From the NCBI GenBank assembly GCA_016713625.1, contig JADJOT010000010.1:558001-622000 (forward strand): DNA of 64,000 nucleotides. Reading direction: 5' to 3'. The stretch is from Candidatus Accumulibacter affinis (GTDB lineage Bacteria > Pseudomonadota > Gammaproteobacteria > Burkholderiales > Rhodocyclaceae). The stretch's first letter is position 1; every line of letters starts with the position of its first letter. A program made the translations under genes and the position numbers. Under the pieces are notes generated by a model. It worked only from the letters and a program-made list of their open reading frames with translations, searched no databases and was not told the origin of the DNA. Below, one piece after another: positions 31,875 to 42,117 of the stretch.

Positions 31875-32618
31875 ATGCGGATCCTGCTCTGTAACGATGA
31901 TGGCTATTTCGCTCCGGGGATCGAGCTGCTCGCGCGCGCGCTGTCGGAGATGGCCGAGATCACCGTGGTGGCTCCCGAGCGCGACCGCAGCGGCGCCAGC
32001 AATTCGCTGACCCTCGATCGGCCGCTGTCGCTCAAACGCGCGGCAAACGGCTTCTTCTACGTCAACGGTACGCCGACCGACTGCGTGCACCTCGCCGTCA
32101 CCGGCATGCTCGAAGGGCTGCCCGACATGGTGGTGTCGGGCATCAACCACGGCGCCAACATGGGCGACGACACCATTTATTCGGGAACCGTCGCGGCGGC
32201 AACGGAGGGCTTTCTGCTCGGCGTTCCGTCGCTGGCGATTTCGCTGTGCAGCAAGGCCGGTGAGCACTTCGCGACGGCGGCAAGGGTCGCCTGCGAACTG
32301 GTCGACCTGTTGCAGAAACAGTCGCTGCGCGAACCGGTGTTGCTCAACGTCAATGTTCCCGACGTCCCCTGGGAGCAGTTGCGCGGCACCGTCGTCACCC
32401 GTCTCGGCAAGCGTCACAAGGCCGAGCCGGTGGTACGTACCTTGTCACCGCGCAATGAAACCGTTTATTGGGTCGGCGCTGCCGGCGCGGCTCAGGATGC
32501 CGGGGAGGGGACCGACTTTTACGCCGTGCACAACGATCAGGTTTCGGTGACGCCGCTGCAGGTCGACCTGACCCATAACGGGCAGTTGTCGGTGGTCCGC
32601 GAGTGGCTGGCGCGATGA
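31875..32618 (+). CDS. surE: 5'/3'-nucleotidase SurE
   Basis: A 247-residue metal-dependent survival protein nucleotidase. N-terminal MRILLCNDDGYFAPGIELLA carries the metal-binding DD pair; PERDRSGASNSLTL and VSGINHGANMGDDTIYSGTV (about residue 87) complete the active site. It starts the conserved surE-pcm-nlpD-rpoS unit; its TGA overlaps the pcm ATG. Confidence 0.95.
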   Translation: MRILLCNDDGYFAPGIELLARALSEMAEITVVAPERDRSGASNSLTLDRPLSLKRAANGFFYVNGTPTDCVHLAVTGMLEGLPDMVVSGINHGANMGDDTIYSGTVAAATEGFLLGVPSLAISLCSKAGEHFATAARVACELVDLLQKQSLREPVLLNVNVPDVPWEQLRGTVVTRLGKRHKAEPVVRTLSPRNETVYWVGAAGAAQDAGEGTDFYAVHNDQVSVTPLQVDLTHNGQLSVVREWLAR

Positions 32619-33280
32619 GCCAGGCGCATTCCACCAGCGGCTTCGGGATGACCTCGCAGCGCACGCGCACGCGCATGATCGAGCGCCTGCGCGAACAGGG
32701 AATCGTCGACGAAGACGTGCTCGCGGCGATCGCCGCCGTGCCGCGGCACGTTTTCGTCGAAGAGGCGCTGGCTTCGCGTGCCTACGAGGATACCGCGCTG
32801 CCGCTCGGCTTTTCGCAGACGATTTCGCAGCCCTATGTGGTGGCGCGAATGATCGAAGCGCTGCTCGACGGCCGCGAGGGTCTCGGCAAGACCCTGGAGA
32901 TCGGTGCCGGCTGCGGCTACCAGGCAGCCGTGCTCGCGCAATTGACCGACGAAGTCTATGCCATCGAGCGAATCGAGCCGCTGCTCGCCAAGGCCAAGCT
33001 CAACCTGCGCGCGATCAAACAACTCAAGGTGCGCCTGAAGCATGCCGACGGCCAACTCGGGCTGCCCGAGGCGGCGCCTTTTGACACCATCATCGTCGCC
33101 GCGGCGGCGGCACGCGTGCCCCGCGCACTGCTCCAGCAACTCGCGCCCAATGGCAGGCTGATCCTGCCCCTGGGGGTGGCGACACAGCAACTGGTGATGA
33201 TCGAACGGCGGGCCGAGGGTTTACTCGAAACCCGTCTGGAGGCTGTTCGTTTCGTTCCGCTACTATCAGGAGTCGAATGA
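32615..33280 (+). CDS. pcm: Protein-L-isoaspartate O-methyltransferase
   Basis: A 221-residue repair methyltransferase for isomerised aspartates. The PCMT signature QTISQPYVVARMIEAL (about residue 68) and SAM motif LEIGAGCGYQAAVLAQL (about 95) are present. ATG 32615 overlaps the surE stop; its own stop overlaps the nlpD ATG (ATGA). Confidence 0.94.
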   Translation: MSQAHSTSGFGMTSQRTRTRMIERLREQGIVDEDVLAAIAAVPRHVFVEEALASRAYEDTALPLGFSQTISQPYVVARMIEALLDGREGLGKTLEIGAGCGYQAAVLAQLTDEVYAIERIEPLLAKAKLNLRAIKQLKVRLKHADGQLGLPEAAPFDTIIVAAAAARVPRALLQQLAPNGRLILPLGVATQQLVMIERRAEGLLETRLEAVRFVPLLSGVE

Positions 33281-34215
33281 AGGACCAAGGAATTCTCGCC
33301 CACCACGGTGCTGCGCTGAGCTTGTCGGTATTGCTCGCCCTGGCCGGCTGCGCCAGCAAGGCACCCGCGCCGACTGGCGAACGCAGCGGGCAGACGCCGC
33401 CCGTAGCCAGCGTCGGTGGTGCCTCGAGCAAGGACGCCTACGTCGTGAAAAAAGGCGACACGCTGCATTCGATCGCCCTTGACCACGGGCTGGACTACCG
33501 GGAGCTCGCCGCCTGGAACAACATCGATAACCCGAATCGCATCCTGATCGGGCAGTCGCTGCGCGTCCGCGCGCCAGGAGCCGCGGCAGCCGACAAAGCG
33601 GTGGTGCGGCCGATCAGCAGCGGCGCACCGGTCGAGCAGCGTTCGCTCGGCGGCAGTGGCGACCTCCTGAAGAGCGAACCCAAGGCAGGCAAGGACGCTT
33701 ACTCCGATCAAGCCCTGGCACGGGCGCAGGCGCCAGCCAGGGTCGTCGAGCCGGTCGCGGTGGCGAAGGTGGCGCCGGAAGCGAAACCGGAAGCGAAGCC
33801 GGAAGCCCAGGGCGAGGCAAAGCCAGGCGACACGGCGGCCGGCAATGAGGAGGTCAGCTGGATGTGGCCGGCGAACGGCAAGCTGCTTGGCACCTTCAGC
33901 GAGGGCGGTAACAAGGGCATCGATATCAACGGCAAGGCCGGCGACCCCGTGCTGGCCGCCGGCGCCGGCAAGGTCGTCTATAGCGGTACCGGTCTGCGCG
34001 GCTACGGCAAGCTGGTGATCGTCAAGCACAACAACACCTACCTGACTGCCTATGCGCACAATCAGAACCTGCTGGTGAAGGAAGGTCAGAGTGTCACCAA
34101 GGGGCAGAAGATTGCCGAAATGGGCAATACCGACGCCGATCAGGTCAAGCTGCACTTCGAGATCCGGCGTCAGGGCAAACCGATCGACCCGCTCAAACAG
34201 CTGCCGCAGCGCTGA
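33277..34215 (+). CDS. nlpD: LysM/M23-domain lipoprotein NlpD
   Basis: A 312-residue envelope protein. A lipobox (LALAGC, Cys about residue 26) gives an outer-membrane lipoprotein; a LysM domain follows (YVVKKGDTLHSIALDHGLDY, about 49-92), then an Ala/Lys/Glu-rich linker with near-repeated EAKPEAKPEA, and a C-terminal LytM fold (KGIDINGKAGDPVLAAGAGK). The first zinc-binding histidine of active M23 enzymes is replaced (GGNKGIDI), as in E. coli NlpD, an amidase activator rather than a peptidase. rpoS promoters often lie inside nlpD; none was pinpointed here. Confidence 0.93.
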   Translation: MKDQGILAHHGAALSLSVLLALAGCASKAPAPTGERSGQTPPVASVGGASSKDAYVVKKGDTLHSIALDHGLDYRELAAWNNIDNPNRILIGQSLRVRAPGAAAADKAVVRPISSGAPVEQRSLGGSGDLLKSEPKAGKDAYSDQALARAQAPARVVEPVAVAKVAPEAKPEAKPEAQGEAKPGDTAAGNEEVSWMWPANGKLLGTFSEGGNKGIDINGKAGDPVLAAGAGKVVYSGTGLRGYGKLVIVKHNNTYLTAYAHNQNLLVKEGQSVTKGQKIAEMGNTDADQVKLHFEIRRQGKPIDPLKQLPQR

Positions 34216-34217
34216 TC

Positions 34218-35186
34218 ATGAGCAGCGCTGTCGACGTCGATGCCGATGCGGATCCCTTCGACGACGATGTCGATCAGCGGCGTCTTGCCATGGAGGAAGC
34301 GCTGGCCGTGTTGCCCTTTGCCGACCCGGCGGTTTCGCCCGAGGCAGAGCTGCTCAACGACGTCACGCAGCATTACCTCAACGACATCGGCGCCAAGCCA
34401 CTCTTTTCTCCGTCCGAGGAGGCTGCCTGGGCGCGCCGGGCACGTGCCGGAGAGTTCCTGGCCCGGCAGAAGATGATCGAGCACAACCTGCGTCTGGTGG
34501 TCAATATCGCCAAGCACTATCTCAACCGCGGGCTTGCCCTGCTCGACATGATCGAGGAAGGGAATCTCGGGCTGATCCATGCCATCGAAAAATACGACCC
34601 CGAGCGCGGTTTCCGTTTTTCGACCTACGCGACCTGGTGGATCCGGCAAAGCATCGAGCGCGCGATCGCCAATCAGTCGCGAACGATCCGCCTGCCGGTG
34701 CATGTGGTCAAGGATATCAACCTCGTGCTGCGGGCCATTCGCCATCTGGAGGCAGCCAAGGGACGGGAAATCTGCGTCGAGCAGATCGCCCATCTGATCG
34801 ACCGGTCGAGCGGCGACGTGCGCCGGCTGATCGCCCTCAACGAGCACATCGCTTCGCTCGACGCCCCCCTGCAGGTCGACCCCAGCCGATCGATTGGCGA
34901 TGTCATCCCTGATGACAGCCTGGTCGATGCGGATGAATTGTTGCAGTCGAGCGAGATCAGCGACCTCTTGAACCGCTGGCTGGGGCAGCTCGCGGAAAAG
35001 CAGCAGCAGGTTCTGCAGCGTCGTTACGGACTCGATGGCAGAGAGGCAAGCACCCTCGATGAAATCGCCCTCGACCTGAATCTGACCCGTGAGCGAGTTC
35101 GCCAGATCCAGATCGAGGCCCTCGATCGCCTGCGCCATATCATCCGGCGTGGCGGCGGCACGGTAGACAACCTGCTTTCCCCTTAA
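34218..35186 (+). CDS. rpoS: RNA polymerase sigma factor RpoS
   Basis: A 322-residue sigma-70-family factor with region 1.2 (YLNDIGAKPLFSPSEEAAWA), region 2 (NLRLVVNIAKHYLNRGLALL, FSTYATWWIRQSIERAI), region 3 and region 4 (LDEIALDLNLTRERVRQIQI). Position after nlpD and the length identify it as the stationary-phase/general-stress sigma rather than RpoD or RpoH. It overlaps the convergent mltB gene by four bases. Confidence 0.95.
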   Translation: MSSAVDVDADADPFDDDVDQRRLAMEEALAVLPFADPAVSPEAELLNDVTQHYLNDIGAKPLFSPSEEAAWARRARAGEFLARQKMIEHNLRLVVNIAKHYLNRGLALLDMIEEGNLGLIHAIEKYDPERGFRFSTYATWWIRQSIERAIANQSRTIRLPVHVVKDINLVLRAIRHLEAAKGREICVEQIAHLIDRSSGDVRRLIALNEHIASLDAPLQVDPSRSIGDVIPDDSLVDADELLQSSEISDLLNRWLGQLAEKQQQVLQRRYGLDGREASTLDEIALDLNLTRERVRQIQIEALDRLRHIIRRGGGTVDNLLSP

Positions 35187-36196
35187 CGCGCGTCGCCCCG
35201 GCTGCTTTGCGCCGCGCGTAGCGCCTCGGCGAGCTGGAAGACCGACATCGCATAGAAGCTCGACCGGTTGTAGCGGGTGATCACGTAGAAATTGTCGAAG
35301 CCGAGCCAGTACTCGGTGGCGGCGCCCGGCGTGACGAGGTCGATCAGCGCAGCCGGCAAGTCGCCGTCGGCGGCCGCGACCACCCCATCGCGGGCCAACT
35401 CGCGCACCGTCAGTGAGGGTTTGATACCCATCGCCAGCAATGCCGCCGGATCGCCGTTGACCCTTGCCGGCACGGCGACCGGAGCGCCGGTCTGCCAGCC
35501 ATGCTGCTGCAGGAATCGGGCGACGCTGCCGATGGCGTCGGAGTTGCTGCCGCGCAGATCGATGCGGTCATCGCCGTCGAAGTCCACGGCGAAACGACGC
35601 TGGCTGCTCGGCATGAACTGTGGGATGCCGATGGCGCCAGCGTAGGAGCCTTTGATGTCGAGCGGGCTGACGCCGTTTTCGCGAGCCAGCAGCAGGAATT
35701 GTTCGAGTTCGCCGCGGAAGAACTCGGCGCGTGGCGGGTAGTTGAACGCCAGCGAAGCCAGCGCTTCGAGGACGCCAAAACTGCCCATGTTCTGGCCGTA
35801 CACGGTTTCCACCCCGATGATCGCCACGATCACTTCGGCCGGTACGCCGTAGATCGCCTGCGCACGTTGCAGGGTAGCGGCATGCTTCTGCCAGAAGGAG
35901 AGGCCGCCGCCGACGCGCTGACTGTTCACGAAGCGCTCGCGATAGCGTTGCCAGGAGCGCTGTTTTTCGGGAACCGCCGGCGGGCGGATCGCGCGCAGCA
36001 CGATGGCGTTCGGCCGGATGGCGGCGAACTGCTGCGTCAGGTGGGTGACATCAAAGCCATGCTGTTCGTGCATGTCGACGATGAAGGCCCTGACCTGGGG
36101 GTCCTGGCTGAAGCTGGTGCCCTGCTGGCCGTGGCCGGCAACCGGCAGGAGGCTGCCAAGCAGCCCGAGGAGCAGGGGGACGCAGGTTCTTTTCAA
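35183..36196 (-). CDS. mltB: Membrane-bound lytic murein transglycosylase B-like
   Basis: A 337-residue peptidoglycan lyase. The chosen start is a TTG at 36196 with AAGGAG nine bases upstream; the TTG overlaps the stop of the transglutaminase gene as TTGA and opens a signal peptide (LKRTCVPLLLGLLGSLLPVA). The catalytic glutamate is in IIGVETVYGQNMG (about residue 135), and GSYAGAIGIPQFMPS and FDGDDRIDLRGSNSDAIGS follow. No lipobox cysteine is seen at the signal cleavage site, so it may be soluble in the periplasm. An ATG at 36235 is the alternative start. Confidence 0.88.
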   Translation of the reverse strand: MKRTCVPLLLGLLGSLLPVAGHGQQGTSFSQDPQVRAFIVDMHEQHGFDVTHLTQQFAAIRPNAIVLRAIRPPAVPEKQRSWQRYRERFVNSQRVGGGLSFWQKHAATLQRAQAIYGVPAEVIVAIIGVETVYGQNMGSFGVLEALASLAFNYPPRAEFFRGELEQFLLLARENGVSPLDIKGSYAGAIGIPQFMPSSQRRFAVDFDGDDRIDLRGSNSDAIGSVARFLQQHGWQTGAPVAVPARVNGDPAALLAMGIKPSLTVRELARDGVVAAADGDLPAALIDLVTPGAATEYWLGFDNFYVITRYNRSSFYAMSVFQLAEALRAAQSSRGDAR

Positions 36197-38160
36197 ATTC
36201 TTCTTCTCCTTGACGGTGGCAGTCGCCGCACGCATCCTTGCAGCAGGCGCAACTGCCCTTCGCCGCTGCGGCCGTAGCGCAGTTCGGCGTAGTAGCCCGC
36301 CGCTTCGCTGGTGAGTGCGGCAAGATCGGGCCGTTCGCGCGCCACGCGTTGCGCAAAATCGAGTGGGCCTTCCCATTCGGCGCGGCGCACTCCCCTTTGC
36401 GCGAGCTGCGCGCAGTACTTTTGCCAGGCCCGCTGTACCGGGTCTGCTGGCCGCCGTCGCGGCAGCGTCCACAGCGTCACGATCAGCAGCGCCAGACCAC
36501 AGAGCGCAGCCAGCGTGGCGGTCATGCTCTGCCAGTCGGGGTCGCGCCAGCCGAGCCGTGACAGGACTTCACGCTGGCGTTGCGGATTGTAACCGAGCAC
36601 CCACTGATTCCAGCTGTTGTTGGCGGCCTCCCAACGGTTGCGCAGCTGGCGTAGCCAGTCGGCGTCGAGTCGGATGATTGCCGGCAAGGGCTCACCCTCG
36701 GGCAGCGCGGCGGCGATCCCTTGTTCGATGCGCGACGGGGCGACCGCGGCCGTCGGATCGATGCGTACCCAGCCCTCGCCGGCGAGCCAGATTTCCGCCC
36801 AGGCGTGGGCATCGGACTGGCGTACGGTGAGATAACCGTCGACCGGATTCACTTCGCCGCCCTGGTAGCCGGCGACCACCCGCGCCGGCACCCCGGCTGC
36901 GCGCATCAGGAAAACGAAGGCCGATGCGTAGTGCTCACAGAAGCCGCGGCGGCTGGTGAACAGGAATTCATCGACCGCGTCGCGGCCGAGCAGCGGGGGG
37001 CGCAGGGTGTAGTGGAAATCCTCCGTGCGGAACATGGCCAGCGCCGCTTCGGCAATTTTCTCAGGAGTGCGCGACCGCCACTCGCCGGCCAGCGCGCGCG
37101 CGCGCGGATTGAGCTGCGCCGGCAGGCTCAGCGCCTGCGTCAGGGTGGCTGCTGCTTCGACGCGGTTGGCGCGGTAGTCGAGCGCCGAGACCAAGGAAAA
37201 GCGCGCACGCACGCGCAGCGGTTCGCGCGCCAGGGCTTCGAGGGTGGGCGCCAGCGAACTGTCGGGCGGCAGGCTGGTCGGTACGTCGAGAGCCAGCAGC
37301 CAGCGCTGGTTGTGCGCCTCGACGAGGTTCGTGTAGGCCTGCAGCGGACCCCTGGCCTCGATCACCGGCGCCGGACCTGCGCGCTGCGCTGCCGCGGCCC
37401 GCCAGGTACTTCCGTCATAGGCATCGAAAACCGGGCCACGCCAGTAGAGATCGGCCTTTTCGGGAACCTCACCGGCGAAGCGGCTGCGCAAGGCGATCGC
37501 GCCGGACTGGATGAGATTGCTGATCGATCCCGGCGACATTTGCTCCGACAAGCCGCTGAGCCCGGAATAGGCATCCTGCGGCAACCCCCACAGCGGCCCC
37601 GAGACGCGCGGGAAAAGCAGATAGAGAATGAGCAGGAAAGGTAGCGCCTGGAGCAGCAGCAGGGCTGCCTGGCGGGCGATCGTGGTGACCGGCTGGGCAC
37701 CGCCATGCAGCCTGATCAGCGCGCCGGTGAGCAGGGTCATGGCGGCCAGCAGCCACAGGCCGGTCGGGATGCTCTGCGAATAGAAATAGTGCGTCAGCAG
37801 GAGGAAAAAGCCGAGCATGACGATCACCTGGGCATCGCGCCGGCTGCGCATTTCGAGCGGCTTGAGAGCCATCAACAGGACCAGCATGGCGACGCCGGCG
37901 TCCTTCCCGAGGAGGCTGTGAAATTGCCAGGCGATCGCCGCGACGCCGCCGATCACCAGCAATCCCAACAACCAGCGTGCCGGCAGCGGGCGGTGTTGCC
38001 ACCACAGGCCGGCGCGCCAGATCATCGCGCCGGCGACGAGCAGCGACAACCAGGCCGGCAGGTGGCTGGCATGCGGCCCGGCGGTCGCCAGGGCACCGGC
38101 CAGCAGCCACGGCACGGCGCCGTGTTCGAGCGCGTCGACCGGCTGCTGGCTACGCTTCAC
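36193..38160 (-). CDS. TgpA-like membrane transglutaminase (DUF3488)
   Basis: From a GTG at 38160, 655 residues: six or more N-terminal membrane helices, a periplasmic transglutaminase-like domain with the Cys-His-Asp triad in RRGFCEHYASAFVFLMRAAG (about residue 400), SDAHAWAEIWL and RIDPTAA, one further helix and a cytoplasmic DUF4129-like tail. In Pseudomonas TgpA is essential. It forms an operon with DUF58 and MoxR genes (11-base overlap upstream, TTGA overlap with mltB downstream). The substrate is unknown. Confidence 0.88.
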   Translation of the reverse strand: MKRSQQPVDALEHGAVPWLLAGALATAGPHASHLPAWLSLLVAGAMIWRAGLWWQHRPLPARWLLGLLVIGGVAAIAWQFHSLLGKDAGVAMLVLLMALKPLEMRSRRDAQVIVMLGFFLLLTHYFYSQSIPTGLWLLAAMTLLTGALIRLHGGAQPVTTIARQAALLLLQALPFLLILYLLFPRVSGPLWGLPQDAYSGLSGLSEQMSPGSISNLIQSGAIALRSRFAGEVPEKADLYWRGPVFDAYDGSTWRAAAAQRAGPAPVIEARGPLQAYTNLVEAHNQRWLLALDVPTSLPPDSSLAPTLEALAREPLRVRARFSLVSALDYRANRVEAAATLTQALSLPAQLNPRARALAGEWRSRTPEKIAEAALAMFRTEDFHYTLRPPLLGRDAVDEFLFTSRRGFCEHYASAFVFLMRAAGVPARVVAGYQGGEVNPVDGYLTVRQSDAHAWAEIWLAGEGWVRIDPTAAVAPSRIEQGIAAALPEGEPLPAIIRLDADWLRQLRNRWEAANNSWNQWVLGYNPQRQREVLSRLGWRDPDWQSMTATLAALCGLALLIVTLWTLPRRRPADPVQRAWQKYCAQLAQRGVRRAEWEGPLDFAQRVARERPDLAALTSEAAGYYAELRYGRSGEGQLRLLQGCVRRLPPSRRRRI

Positions 38161-39105
38161 CGTACAGCGCCAGCGCTTGCAGGCAGTGGCTCCGATGCGC
38201 CTGGCCCTGCGCCGGCGCGATCCGCTGTCCGGGCAGCTGCAGCCCGTAGCGCAACTGCTGTTCGTCGGCGGCGAGCACCCAACCGGCGAGGATCGACAGG
38301 CGATCTTCAACGCTGCGGTTGGTCGCGGTCAGCGACCACTCGAGCCACAGCTCGTCGCTGGCCCCGCCGGCGAACTGCTTGATCAGCAGCGCCTGCTCGT
38401 CGGAGCGGCGGGCTACCGCTTTCCAGGCGATGTGCCGGGTCGGGTCGCTGAGCTGACGCGGACGCAGACCGGCGAAGTCCTCTTGCCCACTGTCACCGTG
38501 GTGATGGTCGGCCGCTGCGCCTGGCGACGGCGTCGGCAGTGGCGTGCGCAGCGGTTTCGGATAGACCACGCACGCCCAGCGCGGATAGGGATAGCTCCAG
38601 GCGCGAAACAGGCCCAGCGGATAGCGCGTCGCGAGGGTGACGCGACCGGGGTCGAGGCGGCCGCGCTGGTCGGCAGCGTAGGGCACGGCAATCGTCGCGC
38701 GGCCGTCTGCGGCAAGGTCGACGCGGACGACGGGCTGCTCGCGGAACGAGAATTCGAGGGCGCGCCGTGGCTGTCGGCGCGGGTTTTCGAGCTGCAGCGG
38801 AAAGCGCGCCAGATCGCCGGCAAAGGTCGGTTCGGCGCGCCCGGGAATCAAACGCAGGCCGAACAGATTGTGGAAGGTGTGCACCATCGCCACCAGGCCG
38901 AGTCCGGCGAGCAGAAAGATCAGCGCGTGGCCGAGGCTGAGATTGTAGTTGATGGCGCCGATCAGCATCACCGCCAGAACGATCGCGAAGAGGCCGCCGG
39001 CGCGCGTCGGCACGATGAAGATACGCCGTTGTCCGAGCACGATTGGCAATTGCTCGTCTCGCGTCACGCGGAACAGCCAGCGCTGCAGGGCTTCGCCTGG
39101 GCGCA

Positions 39106-39106
<1 letters not shown>
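38150..39106 (-). CDS. DUF58 family protein
   Basis: A 318-residue protein with two N-terminal membrane helices (GGLFAIVLAVMLIGAINYNL and HALIFLLAGLGLVAMVHTFH) and a DUF58 core (YPLGLFRAWSYPYPRWACVV; RHIAWKAVARRSDEQALLIK). Members resemble von Willebrand A proteins and are clients or partners of MoxR ATPases. It lies between MoxR (TGATG junction) and the TgpA-like gene. Confidence 0.88.
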
Positions 39107-40032
<926 letters not shown>

Positions 40033-40142
40033 GGCTTGTCGTGGTGGCGCAATTAGGACGATAATAAACCATCAGCCGATAACTCGATTTCCCGTGGATT
40101 GCCAAGCCCCTGCTGGCGAGCATCTGCGACAGAAAGGAAACA

Positions 40143-41069
40143 GTGACCACCACTGCCTTCATCACCCACCGCGACTGCCAACTGCACGACATGGGTGCCT
40201 ATCATCCGGAAGCTCCGGAGCGCCTCACCGCGATCAGCGATCACCTGATTGCGCAGGGGCTCGATTCGTATTTTGTCTATCACGACGCCCCCCTGGCGAC
40301 CTTGCAGCAACTGCATCGCGTGCATACCGCCGGGCATCTGGAACGACTCAAGCGCGCCTCGCCCGAGTTGGGCATCGTGCACATCGATCCGGACACGGCG
40401 ATGAACCGACACACCTGGCAGGCGGCGCTGCGCTCGGCAGGGGCCGGGGTGAAGGCGGTCGACCTGGTGATCGCCGGGGAAGTCGAGAACGCCTTCTGCG
40501 CGGTGCGGCCACCGGGACATCATGCCGAGCGCGCGACGGCGATGGGCTTTTGCTTCTTCAACAATATCGCGGTTGCCGCGGCGCATGCGCTCGCCGCACA
40601 CGGGCTGTCGCGCGTGGCGGTCGTCGATTTTGACGTCCACCACGGCAACGGCACCGAGGATTGCTTCAAGGGCGACCCGCGGGTGCTGATGGTCAGTACC
40701 TTCCAGCATCCGTTTTATCCGTATAGCGGAACCGAGCACCCGGCTGCCAACATGCTCAATGTGCCGCTCGCCCGGGGTGCCGACGGCGAGGAGTTTCGCA
40801 GCGTGGTGAGCGACCTCTGGATGCCGCGCCTGCGCGAATTCCAGCCCGAGATGATCTTCATCTCGGCGGGTTTCGATGCTCATTACGAAGACGAGATGGG
40901 CGGCATGAAACTGCTCGAGAAAGACTACGCCTGGGTCACCGAACAACTGAAGCGTTTGGCCGAAGAATGCGCGCAGGGACGAATCGTCTCGATGCTCGAA
41001 GGCGGTTACTCGCTGTCGGCGCTGTCGCGCAGCGTCGCTGCGCATATCCGGGTGTTGGCCGAGCTCTGA
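40143..41069 (+). CDS. Histone deacetylase family protein (acetylpolyamine/acetoin-utilisation type)
   Basis: A 308-residue zinc hydrolase starting at GTG 40143. Active-site motifs are RPPGHHAERATAMGFCFFNN (about residue 120), VVDFDVHHGNGTEDCF (about 160) and SAGFDAHYEDEMGG (about 240), which supply the His-His pair and the Asp-His-Asp zinc ligands. Bacterial members deacetylate polyamines or small amides. It is divergent from moxR and upstream of dapA; substrate unknown. Confidence 0.9.
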   Translation: MTTTAFITHRDCQLHDMGAYHPEAPERLTAISDHLIAQGLDSYFVYHDAPLATLQQLHRVHTAGHLERLKRASPELGIVHIDPDTAMNRHTWQAALRSAGAGVKAVDLVIAGEVENAFCAVRPPGHHAERATAMGFCFFNNIAVAAAHALAAHGLSRVAVVDFDVHHGNGTEDCFKGDPRVLMVSTFQHPFYPYSGTEHPAANMLNVPLARGADGEEFRSVVSDLWMPRLREFQPEMIFISAGFDAHYEDEMGGMKLLEKDYAWVTEQLKRLAEECAQGRIVSMLEGGYSLSALSRSVAAHIRVLAEL

Positions 41070-41204
41070 TCCGCGCCGAAACAGCAGCGGTCGCCGTTCT
41101 TCGCGGCGACGCTTTTTCATCGCCAAGGCGCTTCCTTTCGGTTAGAATTCAGTGTTTTGATTTCCACGGCGAATCCCTCCCGGCTGCTTGTCCGGGCGCC
41201 CCTG

Positions 41205-42089
41205 ATGACCATGATTACTGGATCGATCGTAGCGATTGTCACCCCCATGCACGCAGACGGAAGCCTCGACCTGCCCGGCTTGCGTCGCCTGGTCGATGTT
41301 CACGTGCAGGAAGGTACCGACGCCATCGTCATCGTCGGTACGACCGGCGAGTCGCCGACGGTGAACCTCGACGAACACTGCGAACTGATCCGGGTGGCCG
41401 TTGACCAGGTCGCCGGCCGCATTCCGGTGATCGCCGGCACCGGCGCCAATTCGACGTCTGAAGCGATCGAACTGACCCGCTTTGCCCGCCAGGCCGGCGC
41501 CAACGCCGCGCTGTCGGTGGTGCCGTACTACAACAAGCCGACGCAGGCAGGGCTGTATGGCCACTTCCGGGCGATTGCCGAAGCCGTCGATATCCCGGTG
41601 ATTCTCTACAACGTCCCCGGCCGGACGGTTGCCGACCTGAGCAACGACACCGCGCTGCGGCTCGCCGAAATACCGAATATCGTCGGCATCAAGGATGCTA
41701 CCGGCAACCTCGATCGAGGCATCGAGCTGATCGAACGCGCGCCCGCCGGTTTTGCGGTCTACAGCGGCGACGATGCCAGTGCCTGCGCCTTGATCCTGAT
41801 GGGTGCCAGCGGCGACATCTCGGTGGTCGCCAACGTTGCGCCGCGGCTGATGCACGAAATGTGTGTCGCGGCGCTGGCCGGCGACGCCGCCAGGGCGCGT
41901 GCCCTGAATGCTCGTCTGCTCGGCCTGCACCGGCAACTGTTCTGCGAAGCCAACCCGATTCCGGTGAAGTGGGCGTGCCAGCAGCTCGGCCTGATCGACG
42001 CCGGCTTGCGCTTGCCGCTGACGCCGCTGTCGCCGGAATGTCACGAGCGCGTGCGCCAGGCAATGGCGCAGGCTGGCGTGCTCGCCTGA
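41205..42089 (+). CDS. dapA: 4-hydroxy-tetrahydrodipicolinate synthase
   Basis: A 294-residue TIM-barrel enzyme joining pyruvate and aspartate semialdehyde in the lysine/diaminopimelate pathway. GTTGESPTVN (about residue 45), VVPYYNKPTQAGLYGHF (about 105), LYNVPGRT and the Schiff-base lysine in GIKDATGNL (about 165) are present. ATG 41211 would give 292 residues, the E. coli length, and is equally likely; neither has a good Shine-Dalgarno. A TTAGAATTC -10-like box lies about 60 bases upstream. Confidence 0.95.
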   Translation: MTMITGSIVAIVTPMHADGSLDLPGLRRLVDVHVQEGTDAIVIVGTTGESPTVNLDEHCELIRVAVDQVAGRIPVIAGTGANSTSEAIELTRFARQAGANAALSVVPYYNKPTQAGLYGHFRAIAEAVDIPVILYNVPGRTVADLSNDTALRLAEIPNIVGIKDATGNLDRGIELIERAPAGFAVYSGDDASACALILMGASGDISVVANVAPRLMHEMCVAALAGDAARARALNARLLGLHRQLFCEANPIPVKWACQQLGLIDAGLRLPLTPLSPECHERVRQAMAQAGVLA

Positions 42090-42117
42090 TGGTTCACCTT
42101 ACAGTCAGGGTTGTCCA